This document shows positions 34,538 through 41,999 of a stretch of DNA of 64,000 nucleotides, in pieces. Both the position numbers and the translations under genes were made by a program. Source of the stretch: Micromonospora sp. NBC_01796 (GTDB lineage Bacteria > Actinomycetota > Actinomycetes > Mycobacteriales > Micromonosporaceae); contig NZ_CP109078.1 in the NCBI RefSeq assembly GCF_035917455.1, positions 558,001 through 622,000 of the forward strand. Direction: 5' to 3'. Below the pieces are notes generated by a model that saw only the letters and a list, made by a program, of their open reading frames with translations, searched no databases and had not been told where the DNA came from. Numbering within the stretch: the first letter of the stretch is position 1; each line of letters opens with the position of its first letter.

Positions 34538-34659
34538 GGCCTACCTCAGGAAGAGCCCCGGAACGGGGAGGGGACGTGAGGGTTCGGCAACTGCTGCCCG
34601 GCAGCTGCCACCCGGCTTCCTGAAGCGCAGGGATCAGAGTAGGGCCATGCATCGATGAA

Positions 34660-34673
34660 CGCAACCGGTTAAG
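34660..34673. promoter_or_regulatory. AACCGGTT palindrome upstream of the mannanase gene
   Basis: CGCAACCGGTTAAG matches 12 of 14 positions of the perfect palindrome at 36291. It is 123 bp upstream of the mannanase start. A central CG and even dyad symmetry are typical of LacI-family operators that control sugar genes. Confidence 0.4.
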
Positions 34674-34675
34674 TT

Positions 34676-34717
34676 GAGGGGGTCCCGTCGTCGCCTCGGC
34701 GACAACCGGACCCCCTC
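34676..34717. terminator. Terminator after the M1 metallopeptidase gene
   Basis: A 10-bp outer stem GAGGGGGTCC / GGACCCCCTC (34676-34685 / 34708-34717) encloses a small GTCGC/GCGAC hairpin. It is 12 bp beyond the peptidase stop on the minus strand. Confidence 0.7.
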
Positions 34718-34728
34718 CACTGCCGACG

Positions 34729-36117
34729 TCACCAGGTGGTGGGCTTGCCCGGGGTGTAGATCCAGGTCTGGAAGAAGGCGTTCAGCCGCTGACCGGAGAC
34801 CCGCTCGGCGAGCCGGACGAAGTCGGCGGTGCCGACCGTGCCGTCACGGTTCGCCGCGTACCAGGTGCGGAGGAGGGTGAAGAAGGCCCGGTCGCCGATC
34901 TTCTCCCGCAGCGCCTGGAGCGTCATCGCGCCCTTGGTGTAGACCGAACCGGCGAACAGGTTGTCCGCGCCCGGGTCGCCCGGCGGCGGGTTCCAGATCC
35001 CGGAGGTGTCCGGACGGGCGTAGTACGTGTCGAACCGGGCCGCCGCCGTGGTGCCGCCGGTGTGCTCGGTCCAGAGCCACTCCGCGTACGTGGCGAAGCC
35101 CTCGTTGAGCCAGATCTCCTGCCAGCGCTCCGGGCTCACGCTGTTGCCGAACCACTGGTGGGCCAGCTCGTGCGCGACCGTACCCTCGGACGGCGGGCCG
35201 GAGTAGATCGGCCGGGTCTGCGTCTCCAGGGCGTACCCGGCGTCCTCGTCGTCGTCGACGATCGCACCGAACGAGGTGAACGGGTAACGCCCGAACAGCT
35301 CGTTGAAGTACGCGATCATCTCCGGCGTACGCGCCAGCCCGGCCGCGGCGTCCGGTCCCAGGTCCCGGTCGATCGCGTCGATGATCGGCAGCCCCTTGGG
35401 GCCGGTGCTGCGCCGCAGCTCGTAGTCGCCGACCGCGGCCGTGGAGAGGTAACTCGCCATCTGGTCGGTGGCCCGCCAGGTGAAGGTGGTCCACCCGCCC
35501 CTGGTCCGCTGGCTGACCAACTCGCCGTTGGCCACCGCCGTCTTGCCCTCCGGCACGGTGATCCGGAAGTCGTAACTGGCCTTGTCGGTGGGGTGGTCGT
35601 TGACCGGGTACCAGGTCGACGCCCCCTCCGGCTCGTTGGCGACGAAGGCGCCGTCCGGGGTGGAGACCCAACCGTAGAGCGCGCCCTCGTTGTCGGTCGG
35701 CTGGCCGGTCGTACCGTCGTAACGGATCACGACCGTGAACCGCTCGCCGGAGGAGAGGCCGTGCCGGGGCGAGATCAGCAGTTCCTGACCGTCCCGGTCG
35801 AAGCGCGCCGACCTGCCGTCGACGGTGACCGAGCGGACGTCGAATCCGCGCAGGTCAAGGTTGAACCGGTCGAGCCGGTCGGTGGCCCGTGCCTCGATCG
35901 TCGCCACCCCGGAGAACGCCCGGGTGGCCGGCTGGTACCGGATCTCGAGTCCATAGTGTCGTACGTCGTAACCGCCGTTGCCGGCGAGCGGGAAGTAGCC
36001 GTCCCCGGCCCCGGGTGCGCCGACCCTGCTCCTGCCGGCACTGGCCGGCACGCCCGTGACGGTGAGGGTGAGGGTCGCCGCTGCGACGACCGCCGTGATC
36101 CGTCGAATCATGTGCAT
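34729..36117 (-). CDS. Secreted M1-family zinc metallopeptidase
   Basis: A 462-residue exported aminopeptidase-like enzyme. The signal peptide ends near VPASA (about residue 27). The N-terminal beta-sandwich starts YDVRHYGLEIRYQPATRAFSG. The catalytic zinc site is HELAHQWFGN with the third ligand Glu in WLNEGFATYAEW, and YALETQTRPIY corresponds to the GAMEN-like exopeptidase motif. It is short for M1, lacking the C-terminal helical domain. The ATG at 36117 lies 8 nt after a TAGCGT hexamer, consistent with a nearly leaderless mRNA; a second in-frame ATG is at 36111. A perfect 14-bp palindrome lies 174 bp upstream. Confidence 0.9.
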   Translation of the reverse strand: MHMIRRITAVVAAATLTLTVTGVPASAGRSRVGAPGAGDGYFPLAGNGGYDVRHYGLEIRYQPATRAFSGVATIEARATDRLDRFNLDLRGFDVRSVTVDGRSARFDRDGQELLISPRHGLSSGERFTVVIRYDGTTGQPTDNEGALYGWVSTPDGAFVANEPEGASTWYPVNDHPTDKASYDFRITVPEGKTAVANGELVSQRTRGGWTTFTWRATDQMASYLSTAAVGDYELRRSTGPKGLPIIDAIDRDLGPDAAAGLARTPEMIAYFNELFGRYPFTSFGAIVDDDEDAGYALETQTRPIYSGPPSEGTVAHELAHQWFGNSVSPERWQEIWLNEGFATYAEWLWTEHTGGTTAAARFDTYYARPDTSGIWNPPPGDPGADNLFAGSVYTKGAMTLQALREKIGDRAFFTLLRTWYAANRDGTVGTADFVRLAERVSGQRLNAFFQTWIYTPGKPTTW

Positions 36118-36290
36118 AGCGCGTCACGCTAGTGCCGGCGTTCCGGCCGGGGAAGACACCGGGCCGGACGGTACGGACGTAGGGCCATCGCGCGATCGGC
36201 GGACCCGGGCGTCCGGGCGGCCCGACGGTCGCCCGTCCGACCCGCCCGGACGCCGTCATCCCCACCACAGGATGTCGCGCCAGCCGGACT

Positions 36291-36304
36291 CTTAACCGGT
36301 TAAG
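36291..36304. promoter_or_regulatory. Perfect palindrome CTTAACCGGTTAAG
   Basis: A 14-bp perfect palindrome between the DinB gene end and the M1 peptidase start. A 12/14 variant occurs upstream of the mannanase gene. The symmetry and central CCGG suit a LacI-type regulator of carbohydrate use; no such regulator gene is in the window. Confidence 0.45.
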
Positions 36305-36415
36305 CCAGGTACGCTACCCGCCACACCGGAAGATAGTCAAGCTCATCACTGTCTCGTCGCTCCGTCGTCTCTCCGGTCGATCCGGTGCCGGCCTCCGCCC
36401 CGGCCCGGTCTCCGG

Positions 36416-37039
36416 TCAAGCCGATTCCGGTGCCGGCCCCGATCCGGCGTCCAGTCGATCCGATCCCGGTGCCGGCCCCCGCCCCGGCCCGGCCCGGTAG
36501 AGGTCGCGCAGCAGCGCGATCTCCGCTCCGTGGTGGAGCATCTCGCGGTTGATGTGCAGCACGAGCGTGGCGAGCGGGTACTCGGCGAACGGTCCCTCGG
36601 CGGGACCGCACGGCCGGGCCAGACCCGCTTCGCCCAACCCCCGTACCCCGGCCACCCAGCGGGCGTACGCCTCGTCGAGTTGCTGGAGCGCCTCCTTTGC
36701 CGTGCCCGCGTACGCAAACGAGTCGTAGCCCACCTGAGGGCCCCCGAAATGCGAGGCGACACGGGTACCGAGCACGCTTGCGATCACGTGCCCCAGTCGC
36801 CAGGCGATCGTGGTGACCGGCGCCGGGTCGGGCTCGGGATAGGCGAAGTCGAGGAGATGCTCGCCCGTGCCGAACGCCTGCGCCGTACGGCTCTCGCCTC
36901 GTCGACGGACACTCCAGCAACCGGCCACCGGTTCCCAGAGATATTCGGGGTCGCTGAGGCCGTCGAGCCGGGGCCGGAGCTGGTTGCGCCAGTGCCAGTC
37001 GAGCTGGTCCAGCAGTTCGCGGTTCCAGTCGATGTTCAT
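36416..37039 (-). CDS. DinB-superfamily protein
   Basis: A 207-residue four-helix DinB/YfiT-like protein. It starts MNIDWNRELLDQLDWHWRNQLRPRLDGLSDPEYLWEP, typical of the family, where ligands come from three His. Candidates are the His in RLGHVIASVLG and the pair in LHINREMLHHGAEIALLRDL. Such proteins are metal-dependent and sometimes act in mycothiol or bacillithiol chemistry. The last 20 residues are Gly/Pro-rich and dispensable-looking. The ATG at 37039 is 6 nt from a TAATCT -10, so the mRNA is likely leaderless; a GTG two codons earlier is the alternative. Confidence 0.82.
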   Translation of the reverse strand: MNIDWNRELLDQLDWHWRNQLRPRLDGLSDPEYLWEPVAGCWSVRRRGESRTAQAFGTGEHLLDFAYPEPDPAPVTTIAWRLGHVIASVLGTRVASHFGGPQVGYDSFAYAGTAKEALQQLDEAYARWVAGVRGLGEAGLARPCGPAEGPFAEYPLATLVLHINREMLHHGAEIALLRDLYRAGPGRGPAPGSDRLDAGSGPAPESA

Positions 37040-37045
37040 GGCCAC

Positions 37046-37051
37046 AGATTA
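37046..37051 (-). promoter_or_regulatory. -10 element TAATCT of the DinB gene
   Basis: On the minus strand TAATCT is followed by 6 nt and then the ATG at 37039. No ribosome site is present, so transcription probably starts at the start codon. Confidence 0.45.
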
Positions 37052-37118
37052 CGGACTGAGCTGGACATTCACGTCCCGCCAGCCCCCGACACCGGGGCGA
37101 TTCGGGCCCGACGACGAC

Positions 37119-38207
37119 TCACGCCCGCCGACGGAAACCCAGTGCGACGAAGACCTGTCGGGTGGTCACCTTCACCGGTGCGAACACGCCCTCACGGACC
37201 CACCGGAGCGCCGGCAGGACCCCTCCCGACCACACCCGACCGACCGCTCGCCCGACCGGTACGGCGGTGTGCCGCCACAGCCAGCGCACCGCCAGCCCGA
37301 TCGGCCGCAACAGGAGCCGGTACAACGCCCGCACCACCACCCCGCACAGCCACCAACCGAACCGCACCCCGGCCCGGACCAGCCGTCCGAGGTAGACCAC
37401 GGCCAGCCCGACCGGGCGCAGCATGCGGGCGAGTTGACCCGCCGACCAACGCAGTGCACGACCGACCGGGACCACACCGTGACGCCACAACCAACGCACC
37501 GCCAGCCCGAACGGCCGCAACAGGAACCGGTACAGGGCCCGCACCAGCACCCCGCACAGCCACCAGCCGAACCGGGCACCGGATGCCACCACCCGGCCGA
37601 TCCACACCATGCCCGCCCCGAGCAGGCGGAGCACGGCGGCCAGCCGGGCCAGTAGCCAGCCGGCGGCAGCCGCGAGCATCCGTATGAGCGCCCGGGCGGG
37701 TGGGGCGAGGAGCCGGTGCAACCAGGTCAGCGGCACCAGGACCAGGTAACGGACGAGCCAGGTCAGCGGGAACCACAGCAGGTAGCGCGCCACCCAGACC
37801 AGCGGCAGCCAGACCAGGTGCCGCGCCGTCCAGGCCAGCGGCAGCCACACCAGGTGCCGGGCCGCCCAGACCAGGCCGCGCGCCACCCAGACCAGTGGCA
37901 GCCAGACCAGATGACGAGCGGCCCAGACCAGGCCGCGCGCCACCCAGACCAGTGGCAGCCAGACCAGGTGTCGGGCCGCCCAGACCAGTGGGCGCCAGAG
38001 CAGGCGGTCGACGGCCCGTCCCACGGGACGGATCAGGTAGCGGTCCAGCAGCCGGCCGGTCAGCCGGACCGCCTCCCAGAGCAGGCCCAGCGGCACGATC
38101 ACGAGCGCGGCGAGCACGCGTACCGGTAGTTGGATCCACCGGGGCACGTCCGGCTCGAGCGGCGGGGCCGCCGGCCGGGTCCCACCGTCCACCTCTGGCC
38201 CGATCAC
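37119..38207 (-). CDS. Tandem-repeat amphipathic/hydrophobic protein of unknown function
   Basis: This 362-residue protein is not a recognised family. After 22 Pro/Glu-rich residues it consists of repeating Trp/Leu/Val helices studded with Arg and His. Part one (about residues 60-150) repeats WAARHLVWLPLVWVARGLV every 20 residues. Part two (about 205-345) holds two copies of a 70-residue unit with FGWWLCGVLVRALYRFLLRP and LAVRWLWRH. The periodic positive residues suggest helices lying in or partly in the membrane rather than ordinary transmembrane spans. The DNA shows matching 60-bp and 210-bp repeats. The GTG at 38207 is 7 nt from a TACTGT -10 (38215-38220), so expression is probably leaderless. 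It lies downstream of clpP, with a terminator between. Confidence 0.7.
   Translation of the reverse strand: MIGPEVDGGTRPAAPPLEPDVPRWIQLPVRVLAALVIVPLGLLWEAVRLTGRLLDRYLIRPVGRAVDRLLWRPLVWAARHLVWLPLVWVARGLVWAARHLVWLPLVWVARGLVWAARHLVWLPLAWTARHLVWLPLVWVARYLLWFPLTWLVRYLVLVPLTWLHRLLAPPARALIRMLAAAAGWLLARLAAVLRLLGAGMVWIGRVVASGARFGWWLCGVLVRALYRFLLRPFGLAVRWLWRHGVVPVGRALRWSAGQLARMLRPVGLAVVYLGRLVRAGVRFGWWLCGVVVRALYRLLLRPIGLAVRWLWRHTAVPVGRAVGRVWSGGVLPALRWVREGVFAPVKVTTRQVFVALGFRRRA
37271..37590 (-). repeat. 210-bp direct repeat within the amphipathic protein gene
   Basis: Two diverged copies, one starting at 37271 and one at 37481, encode the FGWWLCG...LAVRWLWRH units. Similarity is strongest over about 110 bp (37271-37380 against 37481-37590). 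Confidence 0.7.
37860..37979 (-). repeat. 60-bp tandem repeat within the amphipathic protein gene
   Basis: Two almost identical 60-bp copies (37860-37919 and 37920-37979), with degenerate partial copies on both sides (about 37730-37860 and 37980-38000). They encode the 20-residue VWAARHLVWLPLVWVARGL unit. Confidence 0.8.
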
Positions 38208-38223
38208 CTGCTCGACAGTAGTG

Positions 38224-38250
38224 TCCGGGGACCAGCGGCCGGTCCCCGGA
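38224..38250 (-). terminator. Terminator of the PAP2-clgR-clpP run
   Basis: Perfect 10-bp arms TCCGGGGACC / GGTCCCCGGA (38224-38233 / 38241-38250), 10 bp beyond the clpP stop on the minus strand. It also overlaps the upstream region of the amphipathic protein gene. Confidence 0.7.
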
Positions 38251-38259
38251 TCGATGCGG

Positions 38260-38874
38260 TCAGGCCGGCGCCGGCGCCGGGTCCGGAATCTGGCCGGCTC
38301 GGGCGATCACGTGATCGATCATCCCGTACGACTTCGCCTGCTCGGCCGTGAACCAACGGTCCCGGTCGGAGTCACGGGTGATCTCCTCGACGGTGCGGCC
38401 GGTGTGCCGGGCCAGCAGCTCGTGCGTGGTCCGCTTGACGTGGAGCATGTTCTCCGCCTGGATGGCGATGTCGGCGGCGGTGCCACCGATACCGCCGGAG
38501 AGCTGGTGCATCATCACCTGCGCGTGCGGCAGGGCGTAGCGCTTACCGGCGGTGCCGGCGCAGAGCAGGAACTGTGCCATCGAACCGGCCAGCCCCAGGG
38601 CGATCGTGGCGACGTCGTTCGGAACGAACTGCATCGTGTCGTAGACCGCCATGCCGGCGCTGATCGAGCCGCCCGGCGAGTTGATGTAGAGCTTGATGTC
38701 CCGCCCCGGGTCAGCGGCCGACAGCAGCAGTATCTGCGCGCTGATCCGGTTCGCGGAGTCGTCGTCGACCTCAGTACCGAGGAAGATGATCCGTTCCTGC
38801 AGCAACCGGTCGTAGACCTGATCGCCGAACGAGGCCTGCGCCTCGGCGCGCATCCACACCCTGTGCCCGTTCAT
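38260..38874 (-). CDS. clpP: ClpP-family ATP-dependent protease subunit
   Basis: A 204-residue ClpP-type serine protease, cytoplasmic, forming the barrel that works with Clp ATPases. The catalytic triad is Ser98 (LAGSMAQF), His123 (VMMHQLSGG) and Asp172 (DRDRWF). LYINSPGGSISAGMAVYDTM is typical. The serine motif GLAGSMAQ departs from the common GQAASMG, which fits an accessory paralogue. The N-terminal axial loop is short. The ATG at 38874 has AGGAGG 8 nt upstream. It overlaps the end of the upstream ClgR-like gene by 104 bp, so the pair is co-transcribed. In streptomycetes ClgR activates clpP genes, so self-linked control is likely. Confidence 0.92.
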   Translation of the reverse strand: MNGHRVWMRAEAQASFGDQVYDRLLQERIIFLGTEVDDDSANRISAQILLLSAADPGRDIKLYINSPGGSISAGMAVYDTMQFVPNDVATIALGLAGSMAQFLLCAGTAGKRYALPHAQVMMHQLSGGIGGTAADIAIQAENMLHVKRTTHELLARHTGRTVEEITRDSDRDRWFTAEQAKSYGMIDHVIARAGQIPDPAPAPA

Positions 38875-39433
38875 AGATCCCGCCTCCTGCCCGGCCGGCG
38901 GGCGAGGTGCTCGCCCGGATAACCGACTCGTGCAGCCTCCCTCGGCGGCGGGGGCGCAGGGAACGGTTTCTGCTGTCGGGAGATCCGCTGACAGCGCAAG
39001 AGATCTCGCGTGCCGGGCCGCCGGACGACGGCGCCCCGGCACGCGGCGGACCGACGGGGCGGGCGGGCTCGATCCGGGACAGATCGTCGCGTACCTGTTC
39101 GAGCAGGTCGGCGAGGTGCAGCCCGAGGGCGCGGCAGATCGCGGCCAGCACCTCGGAGGAGGGCTCCTTGCGGCCCCGCTCGACCTCGGAGAGGTACGGC
39201 ACCGAGACGCCCGCCATCCGGGCGACGTCGCGCAGGGTCCGTCCCTGGCGCAGCCGTACCCGGCGCAGCACGGAGCCGATCAGGCGGCGCAGCAGCGGGG
39301 GCGGCGTGGGACCGGTGGCGGCCGGCGGGGACCCGACCGTGGCCGCGACGCGGCTGGCCGGGACCCGCACCACCCGGCGCGGGGCCGGGCCGGTGCTGGC
39401 GGACGGGACGGTCTGCTCCGGGCCGATCCTCAT
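38771..39433 (-). CDS. clgR: ClgR-like XRE-family regulator of Clp protease genes
   Basis: A 220-residue regulator with an XRE helix-turn-helix at about residues 47-117: LLRRLIGSVLRRVRLRQGRT, then SVPYLSEVERGRKEPSSEVL and AICRALGL. This is very close to Streptomyces ClgR, which activates clpP, clpC and lon genes. It differs in carrying about 46 extra N-terminal residues rich in Pro/Ala/Arg; a downstream start is possible. The C-terminal tail of about 100 residues runs 104 bp into clpP in another frame and ends PRY, without the Ala-Ala degradation signal known from ClgR. The ATG overlaps the PAP2 stop (ATGA), giving coupling; a TAGAGT hexamer 6 nt upstream is an alternative promoter. Confidence 0.82.
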   Translation of the reverse strand: MRIGPEQTVPSASTGPAPRRVVRVPASRVAATVGSPPAATGPTPPPLLRRLIGSVLRRVRLRQGRTLRDVARMAGVSVPYLSEVERGRKEPSSEVLAAICRALGLHLADLLEQVRDDLSRIEPARPVGPPRAGAPSSGGPAREISCAVSGSPDSRNRSLRPRRRGRLHESVIRASTSPAGRAGGGIYERAQGVDARRGAGLVRRSGLRPVAAGTDHLPRY

Positions 39434-40896
39434 GCCGCCACTCTATCCAGCACCGCGGGTTCCGGCTTGCTCGCCGGGTCGTCCTGTTCGAGGTCCGCGT
39501 TCGGGCGTACCACCAGGTAGAGCAGGCCGACCCAGAGCACGGTGAGCAGGATGGCACCGGCGAAGTCGCTCGGGTGGTGCATGCCCCGGTAGATCCGGGA
39601 GAGCGCGACGCCGAGCGGCATGACCACCGCGGCGACCACGGTCAGCCAGCGCCACCACCGGTCCGTACGCGGCATCACGAGTATCGCGATCGCCGCGTAG
39701 AGGCACATGGTGGCGGCGATGTGCCCGGACGGGAACGACGCGGTCGGCATCTGGCCGTCGAGGTTCTCCACGGCGGGACGGGGCCGGTCGACCGCCCGGG
39801 CGGTGGTCAGGAAGAGCGACAGCTCCCCGAACATGGTCAGCACGACGAACAGCACCGGTCGCCAGCGGCGCCAGACGGCGAGGATCAGCGGACAGAAGAT
39901 CAACGAGACGAGGAGGATGGCGTGCGTGTCCCCGGCCTTGCTCCAGCCGTAGCTGACCGAGTCGAGAGTGGCCGTACGGTGTTCCTCGAACCAGCGCGGC
40001 ACCTCGGTGTCCAGCCACGCCACGAACGTGCCGTCGGCGTAGTAGCTGACCAGCATGCCGAAGCCGTACAGGGCGGCGAACACCAGCACCCACCCGGTCA
40101 CCAGCTCGGCGGTGCCGGCCCAGGGGTGCGGCAGCATCCGTTCCTCGGCGGGCGCCGGCCGCAGGTCCTGCCGGGCCTCCGGTTCCAGCCCCTCGGTGAG
40201 CTCCGGGACCGGGCGGCCCCGCTCGCGCCGCCAGAGCCGGAAGGCGTACCCGGTGACGACCAGCCAGGCCAGCCCGAGCAGCCAACCACCGAGTACGTCG
40301 GTGACGAAGTGCACCCCGAGCGCGATCCGGGTCAGCCCGATGGCGAACACCAGTACGGCCACGAACGCGATCGCCGGGCGCCGCCACCGGGGCCGGATGG
40401 CCGGCAGGAACACCAGCAGCAGGGCCCCGTACGCGACCAGCGAACCGAGCGCGTGTCCGCTGGGGAAGCTGTTGCCCACTCCCGCCGCCACCGGTACGTC
40501 GACCACCGGCCGCAGGCGCCCGACCAGTGCCTTGAGCGACGGGTCCAGGGCCAGCGCACCGGCCCCGGTGACCAGGAGGTAGCCGGCCAACCGGCCCTGC
40601 CGGCGGATCAGCAGCCCGACCACCGCGACCGTGACCAGCCAGACCATGATCGGTCGACCGCCCAGGTCGGTGATCGCCCGGAGCACCGTGACCAGCGGGT
40701 GGTGCGCGGAGACCAGCTCGTTGAACCAGGCCGCCACGCCGCTGTCGATCCGGCGCAACGGTCCCCACTCGACCCGGACCAGGGTCAGCAGCAGGGCGAA
40801 TCCCGCCCCGGTGCCGACGATGAACACGAGGCCGGCCAGGCTCCGTTCGGTGAACTGGCCGCCCGGTCGCCGCAGTATGTCCTTGACCGCGCTCAC
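39430..40896 (-). CDS. Tandem PAP2 phosphatase-domain membrane protein
   Basis: A 488-residue membrane protein with two complete PAP2 lipid-phosphatase units. The first has KALVGRLRP, SFPSGHALGS and RIALGVHFVTDVLGG; the second has VDRPRPAVE, SFPSGHIAAT and SRIYRGMHHPSDFAGA. Each unit keeps the Lys/Arg, His and Arg/His/Asp motif residues, and several membrane helices separate the motifs. A hydrophilic loop (about 230-265) links them. Such enzymes dephosphorylate undecaprenyl pyrophosphate or phosphatidate at the membrane; the substrate is undetermined. The GTG at 40896 has GGAGG 7 nt upstream. Its stop overlaps the clgR start. The duplication and fusion within one chain is uncommon. Confidence 0.88.
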   Translation of the reverse strand: MSAVKDILRRPGGQFTERSLAGLVFIVGTGAGFALLLTLVRVEWGPLRRIDSGVAAWFNELVSAHHPLVTVLRAITDLGGRPIMVWLVTVAVVGLLIRRQGRLAGYLLVTGAGALALDPSLKALVGRLRPVVDVPVAAGVGNSFPSGHALGSLVAYGALLLVFLPAIRPRWRRPAIAFVAVLVFAIGLTRIALGVHFVTDVLGGWLLGLAWLVVTGYAFRLWRRERGRPVPELTEGLEPEARQDLRPAPAEERMLPHPWAGTAELVTGWVLVFAALYGFGMLVSYYADGTFVAWLDTEVPRWFEEHRTATLDSVSYGWSKAGDTHAILLVSLIFCPLILAVWRRWRPVLFVVLTMFGELSLFLTTARAVDRPRPAVENLDGQMPTASFPSGHIAATMCLYAAIAILVMPRTDRWWRWLTVVAAVVMPLGVALSRIYRGMHHPSDFAGAILLTVLWVGLLYLVVRPNADLEQDDPASKPEPAVLDRVAA

Positions 40897-40958
40897 ACCC
40901 GCACCTCCTCGATGCCTGGCGTGCCGATACCCGATGGGGTCGCGCGGTACACCCGGAC

Positions 40959-41999
40959 TCAGGGTGAATGCGGTGCCGGGTCGGTTCGGTCGTCGGCGGT
41001 GGCGTCGTGTTCGCCCGTACGCGCGACCGGCACGGTCCGGTCCGTACGGGGCTGCCAGCGGTCCGGCTCGGCCGGCTCCGGAACCCCGATCCGCAGTGCC
41101 TCCAGTTGGGCGCTGAAGGCCAGCCCGCCGAGGAGCGCTATCCCGGTGAGGTTGGCCCAGAGCAGCAGCGCCATCATGCCGGCGAGAGCCCCGTACGTCT
41201 CCCCGAACCCGTCGCTGAGACTCACGTACGTGGCCAGCAGGACGCTCGCCAGCCACCAGAGGGCGGTGGCCAGGGTGGCGCCGAACAGCAGCCAGGACAC
41301 GCTCGGCTGGTGGCGGCGCGGGGCGTACCGGAACAGCACCGCGACGGCGAAGACGGTCAGGCCGAGGCTCAACGGCCAGCGGAGCACGTTCCAGGTCGTG
41401 TGCGCGACCTCGCCCCAGGCGTAGTAGCGCTGCACCGAGTCGCCGAGCGGTCCGCCGCCGACCAGGATGAGGAACCCGAACAGCGCCGGTACGCCGGCAC
41501 CGAGCGCCAGCAGGACCGCACGGAAGTACTTGCGGAGCGCTGGCCGGTCCCGCTCCACCCCGTAGATCCGGTTCGCGCCCCGCTCGACCTGCGCCATCGT
41601 GGTGGTCAGGGCGAACAGTCCGGTGATCAGACCGAGGGCCAGGGCGAGTTCACCGGCGTCCTCGGTCCGCTCGGTGTCGACCAGCAACTCCTCGACCATG
41701 GCGTCACTCTGGCCGGGCGTGAGGGCGACCACGGTGTCGGCGACCACCCGCCCGCCGTCCTCCACCCCGAGGTCGCTGATCAGGCCGGTGAGCGCGATCA
41801 GGAACGGGACCACCGCCAGGCAGAGTTGCAGGGCGGTGGCCCGGGAGTGGCTGAAGCCGTCGCCGTACCGGAACCGGATGAACGCGTCCCGGAGCAGGTG
41901 CCAGCCGCCGTACCGGCGCAGGGTGTGCCAGGCGTCGTCGGCGGAGAGTTGGTCGTCCGCCATCAGCCGGGTCTCCGGAACGATGCGGGTGCTACTCAC
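40959..41999 (-). CDS. YihY/BrkB-family membrane protein
   Basis: A 346-residue protein of the YihY/BrkB (virulence factor BrkB-like) family with about six membrane helices. It shows the family pattern DAFIRFRYGDGFSHSRATALQLCLAVVPFLIALTGL at residues 39-74, ANRIYGVERDRPALRKYFRA, and YAPRRHQPSVSWLLFGATLATALWWLAS. The C-terminal 50 residues are hydrophilic. Function is unresolved; the family is not an RNase as once named, and is thought to be a transporter. The GTG at 41999 overlaps the stop of the upstream lipid kinase gene by 8 bp, so they form an operon. Confidence 0.88.
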   Translation of the reverse strand: MSSTRIVPETRLMADDQLSADDAWHTLRRYGGWHLLRDAFIRFRYGDGFSHSRATALQLCLAVVPFLIALTGLISDLGVEDGGRVVADTVVALTPGQSDAMVEELLVDTERTEDAGELALALGLITGLFALTTTMAQVERGANRIYGVERDRPALRKYFRAVLLALGAGVPALFGFLILVGGGPLGDSVQRYYAWGEVAHTTWNVLRWPLSLGLTVFAVAVLFRYAPRRHQPSVSWLLFGATLATALWWLASVLLATYVSLSDGFGETYGALAGMMALLLWANLTGIALLGGLAFSAQLEALRIGVPEPAEPDRWQPRTDRTVPVARTGEHDATADDRTDPAPHSP

